23,584 bases of DNA from an uncultured Blautia sp. (GCA_900553515.1 USDN01000044.1:1-23584); one strand, 5' to 3'. Positions 1 through 8,298 are shown, counted from the first letter of the stretch. Made by a program: numbers and translations. Notes: a model not told the origin generated them from the sequence alone.

Positions 1-639
1 AAGCAGGCAGAAAAACATGATGGTCCTCACAGCCCCTGGTTTTATAACAAAGAAACATCCGGTGGCGGTGTGATGATGGATATGGGATGTCATGCACTGG
101 CATGGTTTCGGTGGATGACGGGAAAAGCGCAGGCAGTCAGTGTTTATTCAGATATGAAAACAGTATTTCATAAAGAAATAACAGACTGTGATGATAATAC
201 AATTACTATCGTAGAGTTTGATAATGGTGTTGTGGGAATGGCAGAAGACAGCTGGGCCAAACTTGGTGGAATGGATGACAGAATCGAGGTGTATGGAAAC
301 AAAGGAGTCTCCTATGCAGATCTGTTCAGAGGAAATTCTGCATTGACATACAGTAAAGATGGTTATGGATATGCAATGGAAAAGGCCGGTTCCACCCAGG
401 GATGGACGTTTACTATTTTTGAGGAAGCATTTAACCAGGGATATCCTCAGGAGCTTTCTCATTTTATAGAGTGTGTCAGAGAAGACAGGACACCTGCAGT
501 CACAGGTGAAGATGGGCGGGCAGTGCTTGAAATAATTTATGCGGCTTATATATCTGCCGGAACAGGTAAAAAAATAAAACTTCCACTGGAGAATCCGCCA
601 AAAGTAAAATATCCCATCGAACTTTTTCTGGGGGAATAA
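1..639 (+). CDS. Gfo/Idh/MocA-family oxidoreductase, C-terminal part (5' end outside window)
   Basis: The reading frame is open from base 1, so the gene starts left of the window; 212 residues are visible and the Rossmann NAD(P)-binding domain is missing. The visible part is the C-terminal substrate domain. It has the PHSPWF motif followed by SGGGVMMDMGCHA, where the D-x-G-x-H arrangement supplies the Asp/His pair that lines the active site in this family. Members oxidise or reduce sugar and cyclitol hydroxyls with NAD(P), often at C2 or C3. The gene lies 48 bases before the ROK repressor and is co-directional with two more dehydrogenases of the same superfamily, so it probably belongs to the same sugar operon. 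The substrate is unknown. An internal ATG at base 70 exists, but the frame and the conserved motif continue upstream of it, so it is not the start. Confidence 0.9.
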   Translation, partial: KQAEKHDGPHSPWFYNKETSGGGVMMDMGCHALAWFRWMTGKAQAVSVYSDMKTVFHKEITDCDDNTITIVEFDNGVVGMAEDSWAKLGGMDDRIEVYGNKGVSYADLFRGNSALTYSKDGYGYAMEKAGSTQGWTFTIFEEAFNQGYPQELSHFIECVREDRTPAVTGEDGRAVLEIIYAAYISAGTGKKIKLPLENPPKVKYPIELFLGE

Positions 640-687
640 AAAAATATGGAAATTCTGCTAAAAATATGAAATGGAGATAGGGCATAG
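640..687 (+). promoter_or_regulatory. Tandem AAAAATATG direct repeats before the ROK repressor gene (possible operator)
   Basis: AAAAATATG occurs at 640-648 and again at 660-668, 20 bases start to start (about two helical turns), in the short gap before the ROK regulator start at 688. Spaced repeats near a repressor gene can be autoregulatory sites. This is only positional inference, and AT-rich repeats arise easily by chance. The ribosome binding site GGAGA at 673-677 lies just downstream. Confidence 0.2.
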
Positions 688-1803
688 ATGTTATTAGGTC
701 AGCCAAGATTACTAAAAAATCTAAATACGGACATTGTACGGGATTTAATTTATAAATCAGGCCCCATTTCAAAACCTGAAATTGCAGAACAGACAGCACT
801 AAGTCTTCCGACAGTTACCAAACGGGTCAATATCCTTTTAAAAGAGGGATGGATCCGGGAGACTGGAAGAAGTGGTGAGGGGGTAGGACGGAAAGCTGTA
901 AAATACGAGGCGGATCGTTCTCATAACACGATTTTGCTTTTATATGAATCAGGCGGTTTTTCGGCGGCTCTTGTAGATCTTACCGGAGAGATCCGATATG
1001 AAAAAAGATATGTTTATCATAAGGAGTATGAACAAAATCATTTGGATTTTTTATGTGGATGTATCAGGGAACTGATCGCAAAGGTAGAAGGTACGGTTCT
1101 TTCTATTGGTATTACAGTTCCCGGTGTCGTAAGAAGCAGCGGACTTATAAAACATATTCCGGAGATTCCGGAGTGGGAAAAATACAATCTTCAGGAGGAA
1201 CTGCAGAAACGGTTTGGAATCGATGTGCTGGTGGAAAATGACACCAGAATGATGACTCTTGGGTATTATGAAAGTAAACTTCAGGGGCAGTATTCGGATA
1301 TGGTATATATTTATGCGGAGGATGCTCTAAGTGCAGGCATTATTATAGATGGAAGACTACACAGAGGCAAAGACAGTTTTGCCGGAGAATTAGGATTTTT
1401 GATCTTTCATGATGATCTGAACAGCAGTCATGAACCAGTAAATGGCCGTGGAGATTTTGAAAACTGTGTAATGGAGCTTCAGCAGAAAATACAGATGAAT
1501 CCCGGGAATAAGAAATTGTTGGAAAATTATTACGATCTTATAGCAAAAGGCATTGTCAGTGTAGGCTGTATTACAGCGCCTGAGATTGTAGTGATACAGG
1601 GAAAATATATTGACAAAGTGGCTCTTGAGATGATAGAAGAAAGGATTCGTCCATATTTTCCAAAGGATGTACTTCCCAGACTGCAGATCAATACAGACAG
1701 TACCTGCTGTGCTCAGGGAATGATACAGGAGTGTGTAAGGCATTCTATTGAAAAAAGTGCAAAACTGGGGAATGTTACGATAAGGGTAAATCCAGATGAT
1801 TAA
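688..1803 (+). CDS. ROK-family transcriptional regulator (NagC/XylR type)
   Basis: 371 residues, the usual length for ROK repressors. Residues about 10-60 form a winged helix-turn-helix (ISKPEIAEQTALSLPTVTKR followed by a wing near 54-70), and residues about 80-370 form the ROK sugar-kinase fold used as a sugar sensor. The fold keeps the END motif with Asp185. The ExGH motif of active ROK kinases reads ELGF (234-237), so the His is lost, and the CxCGxxGCxE zinc cluster is absent. It is therefore very likely a sensor and not an enzyme. By family precedent it binds operators until a sugar or sugar phosphate releases it. It sits inside the operon it probably controls, 17 bases before the first TIM-barrel gene. 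The effector is unknown. Confidence 0.9.
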   Translation: MLLGQPRLLKNLNTDIVRDLIYKSGPISKPEIAEQTALSLPTVTKRVNILLKEGWIRETGRSGEGVGRKAVKYEADRSHNTILLLYESGGFSAALVDLTGEIRYEKRYVYHKEYEQNHLDFLCGCIRELIAKVEGTVLSIGITVPGVVRSSGLIKHIPEIPEWEKYNLQEELQKRFGIDVLVENDTRMMTLGYYESKLQGQYSDMVYIYAEDALSAGIIIDGRLHRGKDSFAGELGFLIFHDDLNSSHEPVNGRGDFENCVMELQQKIQMNPGNKKLLENYYDLIAKGIVSVGCITAPEIVVIQGKYIDKVALEMIEERIRPYFPKDVLPRLQINTDSTCCAQGMIQECVRHSIEKSAKLGNVTIRVNPDD

Positions 1804-1820
1804 AATGGGGGATCAAGAAA

Positions 1821-2633
1821 ATGAAAAGAATCATAGGAGTAAATTCCAACTGTTATCATGGATATTCTATTGAAGAGGCAGTCAGAGGAGCAGCAGCGGC
1901 AGGGTTTCATTATATAGAACTGACAGCTACCAAAGGCTGGACAGAACATGTATTTCCAGATCAGTCGTTTCACAGGCTTCTGGAGGTCAAAAAGCTTCTG
2001 AAAGAGTATAATATGACTCCGTTTTCCATGAGCGGACACTGTAACCTTATGGATAGAGAACGGATGGAGGATTTTATTGAAAATATTAAGCTGGCTGCTT
2101 TTTTTGGATGTGATTACATTGTTTCTTCTGTAGGAGAGGCTCATCTGAAGGATCAGGCAGTAGCTTCCAATGAGACTGTTGCACAGCATATTTCTGATTT
2201 TATTCCTTATTTGGAAGAGTTTGATATGACTCTTGTCCTGGAAGTGCATGGGGAGCACGGAAACGGAAATATTTTGAAAGAAATCGTTAATCTTGTGGGA
2301 AATCCCAGAGTAAAGATCAATTATGACACAGCTAATGCAATTTTTTATGGTGGGGTCAATGTAGCAGAAGATTTGAAAAATTGTGCAGATCAGGTGGCAT
2401 ATATGCATCTGAAGGATAAAGCGGGACAGCAGAAAGAATGGAATTTTCCGGCCCTGGGAGAGGGAGAGATTGATTTTTCAGAAATTTTTGGGATTCTTAA
2501 AGGAACTGAAAATATGTGTCCGTTTTCTGTAGAAATCGAATTTACCGAAAAAGGACCAGGAGATTTGAAAGAGATTGATGAGGCGGTAAAGAAATCTGCA
2601 CTTTATCTTCAGAAAGCAGGGTTTGAACTGTAA
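1821..2633 (+). CDS. Sugar phosphate isomerase/epimerase family protein (xylose-isomerase-like TIM barrel)
   Basis: 270 residues, normal for the AP-endonuclease-2/xylose-isomerase-like barrel superfamily (IolE, IolI, tagatose/allulose epimerases). The likely metal ligands stand at the ends of barrel strands: Glu141 in VLEVHGEHG, Asp169 in INYDTANA, His196 in MHLKDKA and Glu238 or Glu240 in SVEIEF. The GEGEIDF motif at 213-219 is typical of the family. Such enzymes use a divalent metal to move protons next to a carbonyl, giving keto-sugar epimerisation, isomerisation, dehydration or elimination. The gene starts at an ATG behind a GGGGG purine run. It is followed 30 bases later by a dehydrogenase gene, the first of two barrel-dehydrogenase pairs. 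The exact reaction cannot be assigned. Confidence 0.88.
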   Translation: MKRIIGVNSNCYHGYSIEEAVRGAAAAGFHYIELTATKGWTEHVFPDQSFHRLLEVKKLLKEYNMTPFSMSGHCNLMDRERMEDFIENIKLAAFFGCDYIVSSVGEAHLKDQAVASNETVAQHISDFIPYLEEFDMTLVLEVHGEHGNGNILKEIVNLVGNPRVKINYDTANAIFYGGVNVAEDLKNCADQVAYMHLKDKAGQQKEWNFPALGEGEIDFSEIFGILKGTENMCPFSVEIEFTEKGPGDLKEIDEAVKKSALYLQKAGFEL

Positions 2634-2663
2634 AATCAAAATCAGTATAAAAAGGAGAAGGTA

Positions 2664-3803
2664 ATGAAGAAGTTAAGAGTTGGGGTAATAGGAATTGGCT
2701 TTATTGGAACCGCACATGTAGAAGCGCTGCGAAGACTGGGGTATATAGATGTTGCTGCAGTGGCAGATGCAGGAGGCGGAGCAGAAAAAGCGGAAGCGCT
2801 TTATGTAGCTCATGGATATGACGATTATCGGGAAATGATCCAGAAGGAGGATCTGGATGCAGTCCATATCTGTACACCAAACCATACCCATTTTGAAATG
2901 GCAATGTATGCCATGGAGCATGGACTGAGTGTTATGCTGGAAAAACCGTTTACTATGACAGTGGAGGAAGCAGAAAAACTGTGCTCGTATGCAAAAGCGC
3001 ATCATATTGTTACAGGAGTGAATCATTCTCTTCGTATGAATCCACAGGTTCAGCAGATGAAGGCTATGGTAAGAAGTGGAGAAGTTGGCGATATTTATGC
3101 AGTAACAGGCAGCTATCTGCAGGACTGGTTGTTTCTGGAAAGCGACTGGAGCTGGAGACTGGATCCTAAACTGTCAGGAAAGACCAGAGCGTTTTCTGAT
3201 ATAGGTACACACTGGATTGATATGGTTGAGGATATAACCGGTCAGAGAGCTGTAGAGCTTCTTGCCGAATTCGACATTATGCATAAGACCAGAAAGAAAC
3301 CTTTGAAAGAGGTTGCAACTTTTTCCGGAATGGCGCTTCGACCGGAAGATTATGAAGATGTTCCCATTGAAACTGAGGACTGGTGCAGCATTCTTTTCCG
3401 TTTTGAAAATGGAGCGATCGGAAGTGTGAATGTCAGCCAGGTAACGGCAGGCCGTAAGAACCAGCAGATCATTTCTATCAGCGGAAGTAAATGTGCCCTT
3501 CATTGGGACAGCGAGGACTCTCAGGAACTCTGGATCGGACGACGGGAAACTTTTAATCAGAAAGCACCGAAGGATCCTTCTATTTTATCGGATGAAGCAT
3601 GTGGTGTGATTGGATATCCAGGAGGTCATGTAGAGGGATTTCCGGATACATTTAAAGCTCAGTTTGATAAATTTTATCAGGCCGTGATAAATAAGGATAC
3701 TTCAAAAAAGGATTTTGCCTGTTTTGAGGATGGTCTGAGAGAGATGATCCTGAATGAAAAAGTTTATGAATCTGCGCAGAAACGTGCCTGGGTAAAAATC
3801 TGA
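2664..3803 (+). CDS. Gfo/Idh/MocA-family sugar oxidoreductase
   Basis: 379 residues with both family domains. The N-terminal Rossmann fold has GIGFIG at residues 10-15 for NAD(P) binding. The EKP motif at 93-95 supplies the catalytic-site Lys94. The C-terminal domain has SDIGTHWIDM with Asp179 and His183 in the usual D-x-G-x-H layout. These enzymes interconvert a sugar or cyclitol hydroxyl and a ketone. The gene lies between two TIM-barrel genes and has a clear AAAGGAGAAGG ribosome binding site. The context suggests it makes or reduces the keto-sugar used by the neighbouring barrel enzymes. It could act in either direction; sequence alone does not tell. Confidence 0.92.
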   Translation: MKKLRVGVIGIGFIGTAHVEALRRLGYIDVAAVADAGGGAEKAEALYVAHGYDDYREMIQKEDLDAVHICTPNHTHFEMAMYAMEHGLSVMLEKPFTMTVEEAEKLCSYAKAHHIVTGVNHSLRMNPQVQQMKAMVRSGEVGDIYAVTGSYLQDWLFLESDWSWRLDPKLSGKTRAFSDIGTHWIDMVEDITGQRAVELLAEFDIMHKTRKKPLKEVATFSGMALRPEDYEDVPIETEDWCSILFRFENGAIGSVNVSQVTAGRKNQQIISISGSKCALHWDSEDSQELWIGRRETFNQKAPKDPSILSDEACGVIGYPGGHVEGFPDTFKAQFDKFYQAVINKDTSKKDFACFEDGLREMILNEKVYESAQKRAWVKI

Positions 3804-3808
3804 ATACA

Positions 3809-3813
3809 GGGGG
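3809..3813 (+). promoter_or_regulatory. Ribosome binding site that favours the start at 3823
   Basis: The GGGGG run directly abuts the first in-frame ATG (3814), leaving no spacer. The next ATG at 3823 has a 9-base spacer, and the one at 3826 has 12. The start is therefore placed at 3823. Confidence 0.45.
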
Positions 3814-3822
3814 ATGAAAACT

Positions 3823-4731
3823 ATGATGAAACTTGGTTTACATACAGCGATTCTTGCTGATTATACTTTTGAGCAGGTGGTGGATTTTGCAGCCGAGACA
3901 GGATTTCAGTCTCTTGAGGTATGCTGCTGGCCCCGGGAAAAAGCATCACGCAGATATGCAGGAGTATCGCACATCGACGTAGATGGAATGACAGAGGAAA
4001 GTGCAAAGAAATATCTGGATTATGCCGAAGAAAAGGGAATTGAGATAGCGGCGCTGGCTTATTTCCCGAATCCGCTGTCAGATGATACAGAAACAGCAGA
4101 GAAGTCCAGAGAGCATTTGAAAAAGGTTATTGAAGCAGCAGCGCTGATGAAGGTAAACCTGGTAACTACATTTATCGGAAAAGATAAAACAAAGACAGTA
4201 GAAGAAAATCTGGATCTGATGGAAGAAATATGGCCGCCCATTCTTAAATATGCACAGGAGCGGGGTGTGGGGATAGCCATTGAAAACTGTCCTATGTATT
4301 TTACAAAGGATGAGTGGCCGGGAGGTAATAATCTGGCTGTCAGTCCGCAGGTATGGCGCAGAATGTTTGCTATGGGATCGAATATTGGTTTATGCTTTGA
4401 TCCGTCGCATATGATTCTGCAGGGAATGAATGTATGGAAACCTGTGGTAGATTTTGCAGATCGTATTTTCCATATTCATTTTAAAGACCTTCAGATCGAT
4501 CAGGAAAAAGTGGAGGAGTACGGAAGATTTTCTTATCCCGGACTCTGGCACACACCGAAACTTCCTGGCTATGGAGATGTGGATTTTCCAAAACTGATTA
4601 CTCGGCTGCATGAGATCGGATATGGCGGATCTGCCTGTCTGGAATGTGAAGACCGTGCATTTGAGGGGTCCATAGAAGATACCCGTGCAGGAATAGGAAT
4701 AGCATATCGCTATCTTCATACTTTGATGTAG
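3823..4731 (+). CDS. Sugar phosphate isomerase/epimerase family protein (second TIM barrel of the operon)
   Basis: 302 residues from the ATG at 3823, chosen because the upstream ATG at 3814 touches the ribosome binding site. It has the xylose-isomerase-like barrel pattern: Glu154 in IAIENC, Asp193 and His196 in CFDPSH, His219 in HIHFKD and Glu274 in CLECED are the expected metal or catalytic positions. It is longer than, and clearly different from, the first barrel protein, so the two are probably not duplicates and may perform successive steps. The insert around 225-250 (SYPGLWHTPKLPGYGDVDF) matches the substrate-loop region of family members. A dehydrogenase gene follows 11 bases later, with its ribosome binding site overlapping this stop codon, which suggests coupled translation. 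Confidence 0.88.
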   Translation: MMKLGLHTAILADYTFEQVVDFAAETGFQSLEVCCWPREKASRRYAGVSHIDVDGMTEESAKKYLDYAEEKGIEIAALAYFPNPLSDDTETAEKSREHLKKVIEAAALMKVNLVTTFIGKDKTKTVEENLDLMEEIWPPILKYAQERGVGIAIENCPMYFTKDEWPGGNNLAVSPQVWRRMFAMGSNIGLCFDPSHMILQGMNVWKPVVDFADRIFHIHFKDLQIDQEKVEEYGRFSYPGLWHTPKLPGYGDVDFPKLITRLHEIGYGGSACLECEDRAFEGSIEDTRAGIGIAYRYLHTLM

Positions 4732-4742
4732 GTGGTGCAGCT

Positions 4743-5714
4743 ATGATACGTGTGGGTATTGTTGGTACAGGCGGTATGGGTACTGTGCATTATACAAATT
4801 ACCAATATATAGAGGAATGTCAGGTTGCAGCAGTCTGTGGAAACAGAGAAAAAGCTGAAAAATGGGGAGTAAATGGTTACTCCGATATTACAGAAATGAT
4901 ACAAAGCGAATATTTAGATGTTGTAGATATCTGTACTCCTACATTTCTCCACTATGCACAGGCAAAAGAGGCACTGAAATACTGCAGCGTGATCTGTGAA
5001 AAGCCTTTGGCTCTTACCAGAGCAGAGGGAGAGGAACTGATCAATACTGCGAAAAAATATGGACACCATCTGTATGTGGGACAGGTGCTTCGGTTTTTTC
5101 CAGAATATAAGGTGCTGAAGCAAGTTATTGAAGAACAGACTTGCGGAAAAATGCTGGACGGTTATTTTTGGAGATTGTCCGCAAAGCCAAAATGGACAAG
5201 CGGAGGATGGCTGACAGATAAAACAAAAAGTGGACTTCTTCCATTTGATCTTCATATTCATGATCTGGATTTCCTGGTCAGTATTCTGGGAATCCCTGAA
5301 AGTCAGTATTGTACCAGTGCCTGGTCGGAGAAAGACGGTATGGCACAGCAATATCGGTTTCTTTACGAATTTGATCATAAAGGACAGAAAATAAATATTT
5401 GTGCGGAAGCTGCGTGGTTCAATGGAGAATATCCATGGTCGGCAGGCTATCGTGTATGCTTTGAGCATGGAGTTCTGGAATCCAGAGAGGGAAAAGCCAT
5501 CCTTTATCAGGAAGGAAAGGATCCTCAGATCCTGGATACATCAGAGAAACGCAAAATTCCAACAGGCATTAATATTCCTCCAACAGGAGTCTATCTTGAA
5601 GAACTGGAACATTTTATAGAATGTATGCAAAAAGACAAAGATTCAGATATGATCCGATATGACCAGGTATTGGGGGTACTGGGATATCTGGAGGAGATAA
5701 ACGAGAAACTATAA
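4743..5714 (+). CDS. Gfo/Idh/MocA-family sugar oxidoreductase (third of the operon)
   Basis: 323 residues. The Rossmann motif GTGGMG stands at residues 8-13, and EKP at 86-88 carries the family Lys87. The usual D-x-G-x-H signature is replaced by LPFDLHIHDLDF, with Asp169, His171, His173 and Asp174. This HIHDxD variant marks a distinct subfamily and implies a different substrate or regiochemistry from the other two dehydrogenases. The ribosome binding site (AGGTGGTG, 4730-4737) overlaps the stop of the upstream gene. It is the last enzyme gene before the transporter genes. A role as oxidant of the incoming sugar or reductant of a keto-sugar product is inference. Confidence 0.9.
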   Translation: MIRVGIVGTGGMGTVHYTNYQYIEECQVAAVCGNREKAEKWGVNGYSDITEMIQSEYLDVVDICTPTFLHYAQAKEALKYCSVICEKPLALTRAEGEELINTAKKYGHHLYVGQVLRFFPEYKVLKQVIEEQTCGKMLDGYFWRLSAKPKWTSGGWLTDKTKSGLLPFDLHIHDLDFLVSILGIPESQYCTSAWSEKDGMAQQYRFLYEFDHKGQKINICAEAAWFNGEYPWSAGYRVCFEHGVLESREGKAILYQEGKDPQILDTSEKRKIPTGINIPPTGVYLEELEHFIECMQKDKDSDMIRYDQVLGVLGYLEEINEKL

Positions 5715-5731
5715 GCGAGGATGCTTTAGTT
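5707..5731 (+). other. AU-rich RNA hairpin across the dehydrogenase stop codon
   Basis: AACTA-T-AAGC (5707-5716) can pair with GCTTTAGTT (5723-5731) around the loop GAGGAT, with a single bulged T. It lies between the last enzyme gene and the highly expressed type of gene for a binding protein, and may be an mRNA processing or stability element. It has no T-run and is not a terminator. Confidence 0.3.
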
Positions 5732-5761
5732 ATAAAACGTACATGTGAAAGGAGAATCAAC

Positions 5762-6724
5762 ATGAAAAAAAGATTGGCAATGGTATTGGCACTGGGGTTA
5801 GCAGCAGGATCTCTTTCCGGCACAGCAGTAACTGTTTCTGCAGCAGAAGAGGCCAGTGAGTACGTGATCGGTGTACTGGCACCGGAAGTAACCCATGGAT
5901 GGGTTGCAGCAGTAGCATACCATGCAGAAAAACGCTGCGAAGAATTAAAAGAAGAAGGAAAGATCAAAGACTTTATTATTGCAACAAGTGGAAATGCAGA
6001 AGATATGACAGCAGACCTTGATGACCTTCTCACTCAGAACGTGGATGCTATCGTGGCGTATCCGCAGTGGGCAGGTATGGAAGCTCCGCTTCAGAAAATC
6101 CTTGATGCAGATATCCCTCTGGTATGCTTTGACCTTGAATTCGATCTTGAAGGTTATTATCTGGTAACTGGTGATAATAAGGATATGGGTGTACAGGGAG
6201 CAAATTATATTCTTGATAAGATCGGTCCGGATGGAACTGTAATTGCTCTGACAGTACCTACGGCTGGATCTGTAAATGATCTCCGTATGGAAGGCTTTTA
6301 TGAGCAGATGGAAAAAATCGATCAGAACTGGGAAGTAATCGAATATGCAACAGAATTTACCCGTGAAGCCGGTCTTGCAGATTTTGCAGATGTTCTTGTA
6401 AATAATCCGAAAATTGATGCAGTATACTCTCTTGATGATGAGACATCCATCGGTGTTCTTCAGGCAATCCAGGAAGCTGGAAGAGACGACATTAAAGTTA
6501 TCACAGGCGGCGGCGGATGCCAGGAATATTTTAATATGATGCCGGAATATGAGAATATTAATGTGGCTTCTGCTACGTATTCTCCTGCAATGGTTGAGAC
6601 AGCTGTAGATGAGGCAGTTCAGCTTCTGAACGGTGAAACAGTGGAAGAGAAACTGATTATTCCAACAACGATTGTAGATAAAGAAAACTATGAAGAATTT
6701 CTTGATCCATCTTCTCCGTACTGA
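5762..6724 (+). CDS. Sugar ABC transporter substrate-binding protein (periplasmic-binding-protein-like, RbsB type)
   Basis: 320 residues. The N-terminus is a Sec signal peptide: MKKR, a hydrophobic core to about residue 22, then TVSAAEEA with a likely signal-peptidase-I cut after VSA. The mature part starts EYVIGVLAPEVTHGW, which is typical of the type-I sugar-binding fold of ribose/galactose-like proteins. The expected lipobox Cys is missing: the SLSGTA stretch has Thr where a LSGC lipoprotein would have Cys. Most Gram-positive binding proteins are lipid anchored, so this one may be released, or held by the permease. It is followed by the ATPase and permease of the same importer and precedes a hairpin that may protect its mRNA. 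Start chosen from the AAAGGAGA site 10-15 bases upstream. The ligand is unknown. Confidence 0.92.
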   Translation: MKKRLAMVLALGLAAGSLSGTAVTVSAAEEASEYVIGVLAPEVTHGWVAAVAYHAEKRCEELKEEGKIKDFIIATSGNAEDMTADLDDLLTQNVDAIVAYPQWAGMEAPLQKILDADIPLVCFDLEFDLEGYYLVTGDNKDMGVQGANYILDKIGPDGTVIALTVPTAGSVNDLRMEGFYEQMEKIDQNWEVIEYATEFTREAGLADFADVLVNNPKIDAVYSLDDETSIGVLQAIQEAGRDDIKVITGGGGCQEYFNMMPEYENINVASATYSPAMVETAVDEAVQLLNGETVEEKLIIPTTIVDKENYEEFLDPSSPY

Positions 6725-6747
6725 TAAGTATGATTGAAATTTGGAAG

Positions 6748-6769
6748 GGCTGCCGTGTATACGGCAGCC
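6748..6769 (+). terminator. Perfect 9-bp hairpin between binding-protein and ATPase genes (attenuator or mRNA stabiliser)
   Basis: GGCTGCCGT (6748-6756), loop GTAT, then ACGGCAGCC (6761-6769), followed by TTGTTT. The stem is strong and the T-tract weak, so partial termination or 3'-end protection of the upstream mRNA is more likely than a full stop. Hairpins in this position commonly raise binding protein over membrane components. Confidence 0.6.
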
Positions 6770-6798
6770 TTGTTTGAAAGGAAAGCTGGAGGTCAGAT

Positions 6799-8283
6799 AT
6801 GAATCTGAAGATGAAAGGGATTACAAAATCTTTTGGCGCAAATAACGTACTGCAGGGAATTGATTTTACGCTTTCCGGTGGTGAGATCTGTGCGCTGTTA
6901 GGTGAAAATGGAGCAGGAAAATCCACACTTATGAATATACTTGGTGGTGTTCTGAAAGCGGATCAGGGAACTATTTCCATTGATGACAGGCTGGTTGAAT
7001 TTGCGACTCCGCTGGATTCCTTGAATGCAGGTGTTGGATTTATTCATCAGGAATTGAACCTGATTAATGATCTTGCTGTATATGAAAATATGTTTATCAG
7101 CAGAGAAATTAAAAAGAAAAATGGTCTTCTGGACATTGAAGCAATGTGTGAGGAGACGCGGAAAGTATTTGAACGGATAGAAGTAGAAATTGATCCGAAA
7201 ACAATGGTCAGAGATCTTGATGCATCTTATAAACAGATTGTAGAGATTGCACGGGCGCTAATGATGAATGCAAAGCTGATCATTATGGATGAACCAACTA
7301 CGTCGCTGACAGAACCGGAGATTGAACACGTATTTACTATGATGCGGACTCTGAAAAAACAGGGAGTAGGGATTGTATTTATTTCACATAAACTACGAGA
7401 GGTTATGGAGTTCTGTGACCGCTATACTGTTTTGCGGGACGGTCAGATGGTGGCTCATGGAAATGTAAGCGATACCAGTATCAATGAACTGGCAAAGTTC
7501 ATGGTGGGCCATGAAGTAAGAACGGAATCTCTTCGTCAGCAGCAGGAATATGGGGAAGAGATATTAAGATTGGAAAATCTGTCCCTGGATAAGAAATTTA
7601 AAGATATTTCCTTGGCAGTACATAAAGGAGAAATTCTTGGTGTAACAGGACTTCTGGGTGACGGAAGAACAGAAGTGTTCCAGACAGTATTCGGATGTAT
7701 GCCGGAATATAGCGGACGGATATTTGTAGAAGGACAGGAATGCAGGATTTCCAGTGTGCAGCAGGCCATGGATCAGGGGATCGGATATGTCCCCAGAGAT
7801 CGTAAGGAGAATGGCATTATAAAGGATATGAATATTATGGAAAATGCGTCCATTGCAGTACTTCCTAAAATGACGCGTTATGGAATTATAGACAAAATCA
7901 GACAAAAGAAAGAATTTGACAAATTTGTAGAAAATCTGAGGATCAAGCTGGGAAAAGGTACGGATCTGATCGGAAGCCTTTCTGGAGGAAATCAGCAAAA
8001 AGTGGTACTGGCGAAATGGCTGATGGCAAATCCTAAAGTATTAATTCTGGATAATCCTACTCAGGGTGTGGATGTAGGAGCAAAGGAAGATATCTATAAT
8101 ATCATCCTGGAACTTGCACAACAAGGGATTGCAGTTGTGATTCTTTCCAGTGAGGCTCAGGAGATCATCCGAATCTGCAGCAGGGCAGTGGTCATGTATC
8201 ATGGTACGATCCAGGACGAGCTTCATGGAGATGAAATGAAAGAAGAAACCATTATGAGGCTTGCAACCGGCGGGCACAAATAA
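6799..8283 (+). CDS. Sugar ABC transporter ATP-binding protein (RbsA/MglA type, two nucleotide-binding domains)
   Basis: 494 residues, the standard length for fused sugar ATPases. The first domain has Walker A GENGAGKST (35-43) and Walker B MDEP with Asp164 and Glu165, but its signature is degenerate (LDASYKQ near 138-145). The second domain has a non-binding Walker A-like loop (GLLGDGRTE), a proper LSGGNQQ signature, and a Walker B reading LDNP (Asp418, Asn419) with Asn for the catalytic Glu. The parts pair into one complete ATP site (domain-1 Walker motifs with the domain-2 signature) and one dead site. It powers uptake of the sugar bound by the preceding protein. Its ribosome binding site GGAGG is 6 bases from the ATG. 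Confidence 0.95.
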   Translation: MNLKMKGITKSFGANNVLQGIDFTLSGGEICALLGENGAGKSTLMNILGGVLKADQGTISIDDRLVEFATPLDSLNAGVGFIHQELNLINDLAVYENMFISREIKKKNGLLDIEAMCEETRKVFERIEVEIDPKTMVRDLDASYKQIVEIARALMMNAKLIIMDEPTTSLTEPEIEHVFTMMRTLKKQGVGIVFISHKLREVMEFCDRYTVLRDGQMVAHGNVSDTSINELAKFMVGHEVRTESLRQQQEYGEEILRLENLSLDKKFKDISLAVHKGEILGVTGLLGDGRTEVFQTVFGCMPEYSGRIFVEGQECRISSVQQAMDQGIGYVPRDRKENGIIKDMNIMENASIAVLPKMTRYGIIDKIRQKKEFDKFVENLRIKLGKGTDLIGSLSGGNQQKVVLAKWLMANPKVLILDNPTQGVDVGAKEDIYNIILELAQQGIAVVILSSEAQEIIRICSRAVVMYHGTIQDELHGDEMKEETIMRLATGGHK

Positions 8284-8298
8284 TCAGGAGGGTAAGTA

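Noticed and set aside
1..5714. Classical myo-inositol (iol) operon
   Set aside because: Gfo/Idh and IolE/IolI-like folds are present, but iolB, iolC, iolD and iolJ are absent and a ROK kinase is present, so a standard inositol pathway is not supported.
5715..5761. Possible catabolite-response (cre) element before the binding-protein gene
   Set aside because: AAAACG at 5735-5740 resembles the centre of a cre site, but the flanks match too few consensus bases.
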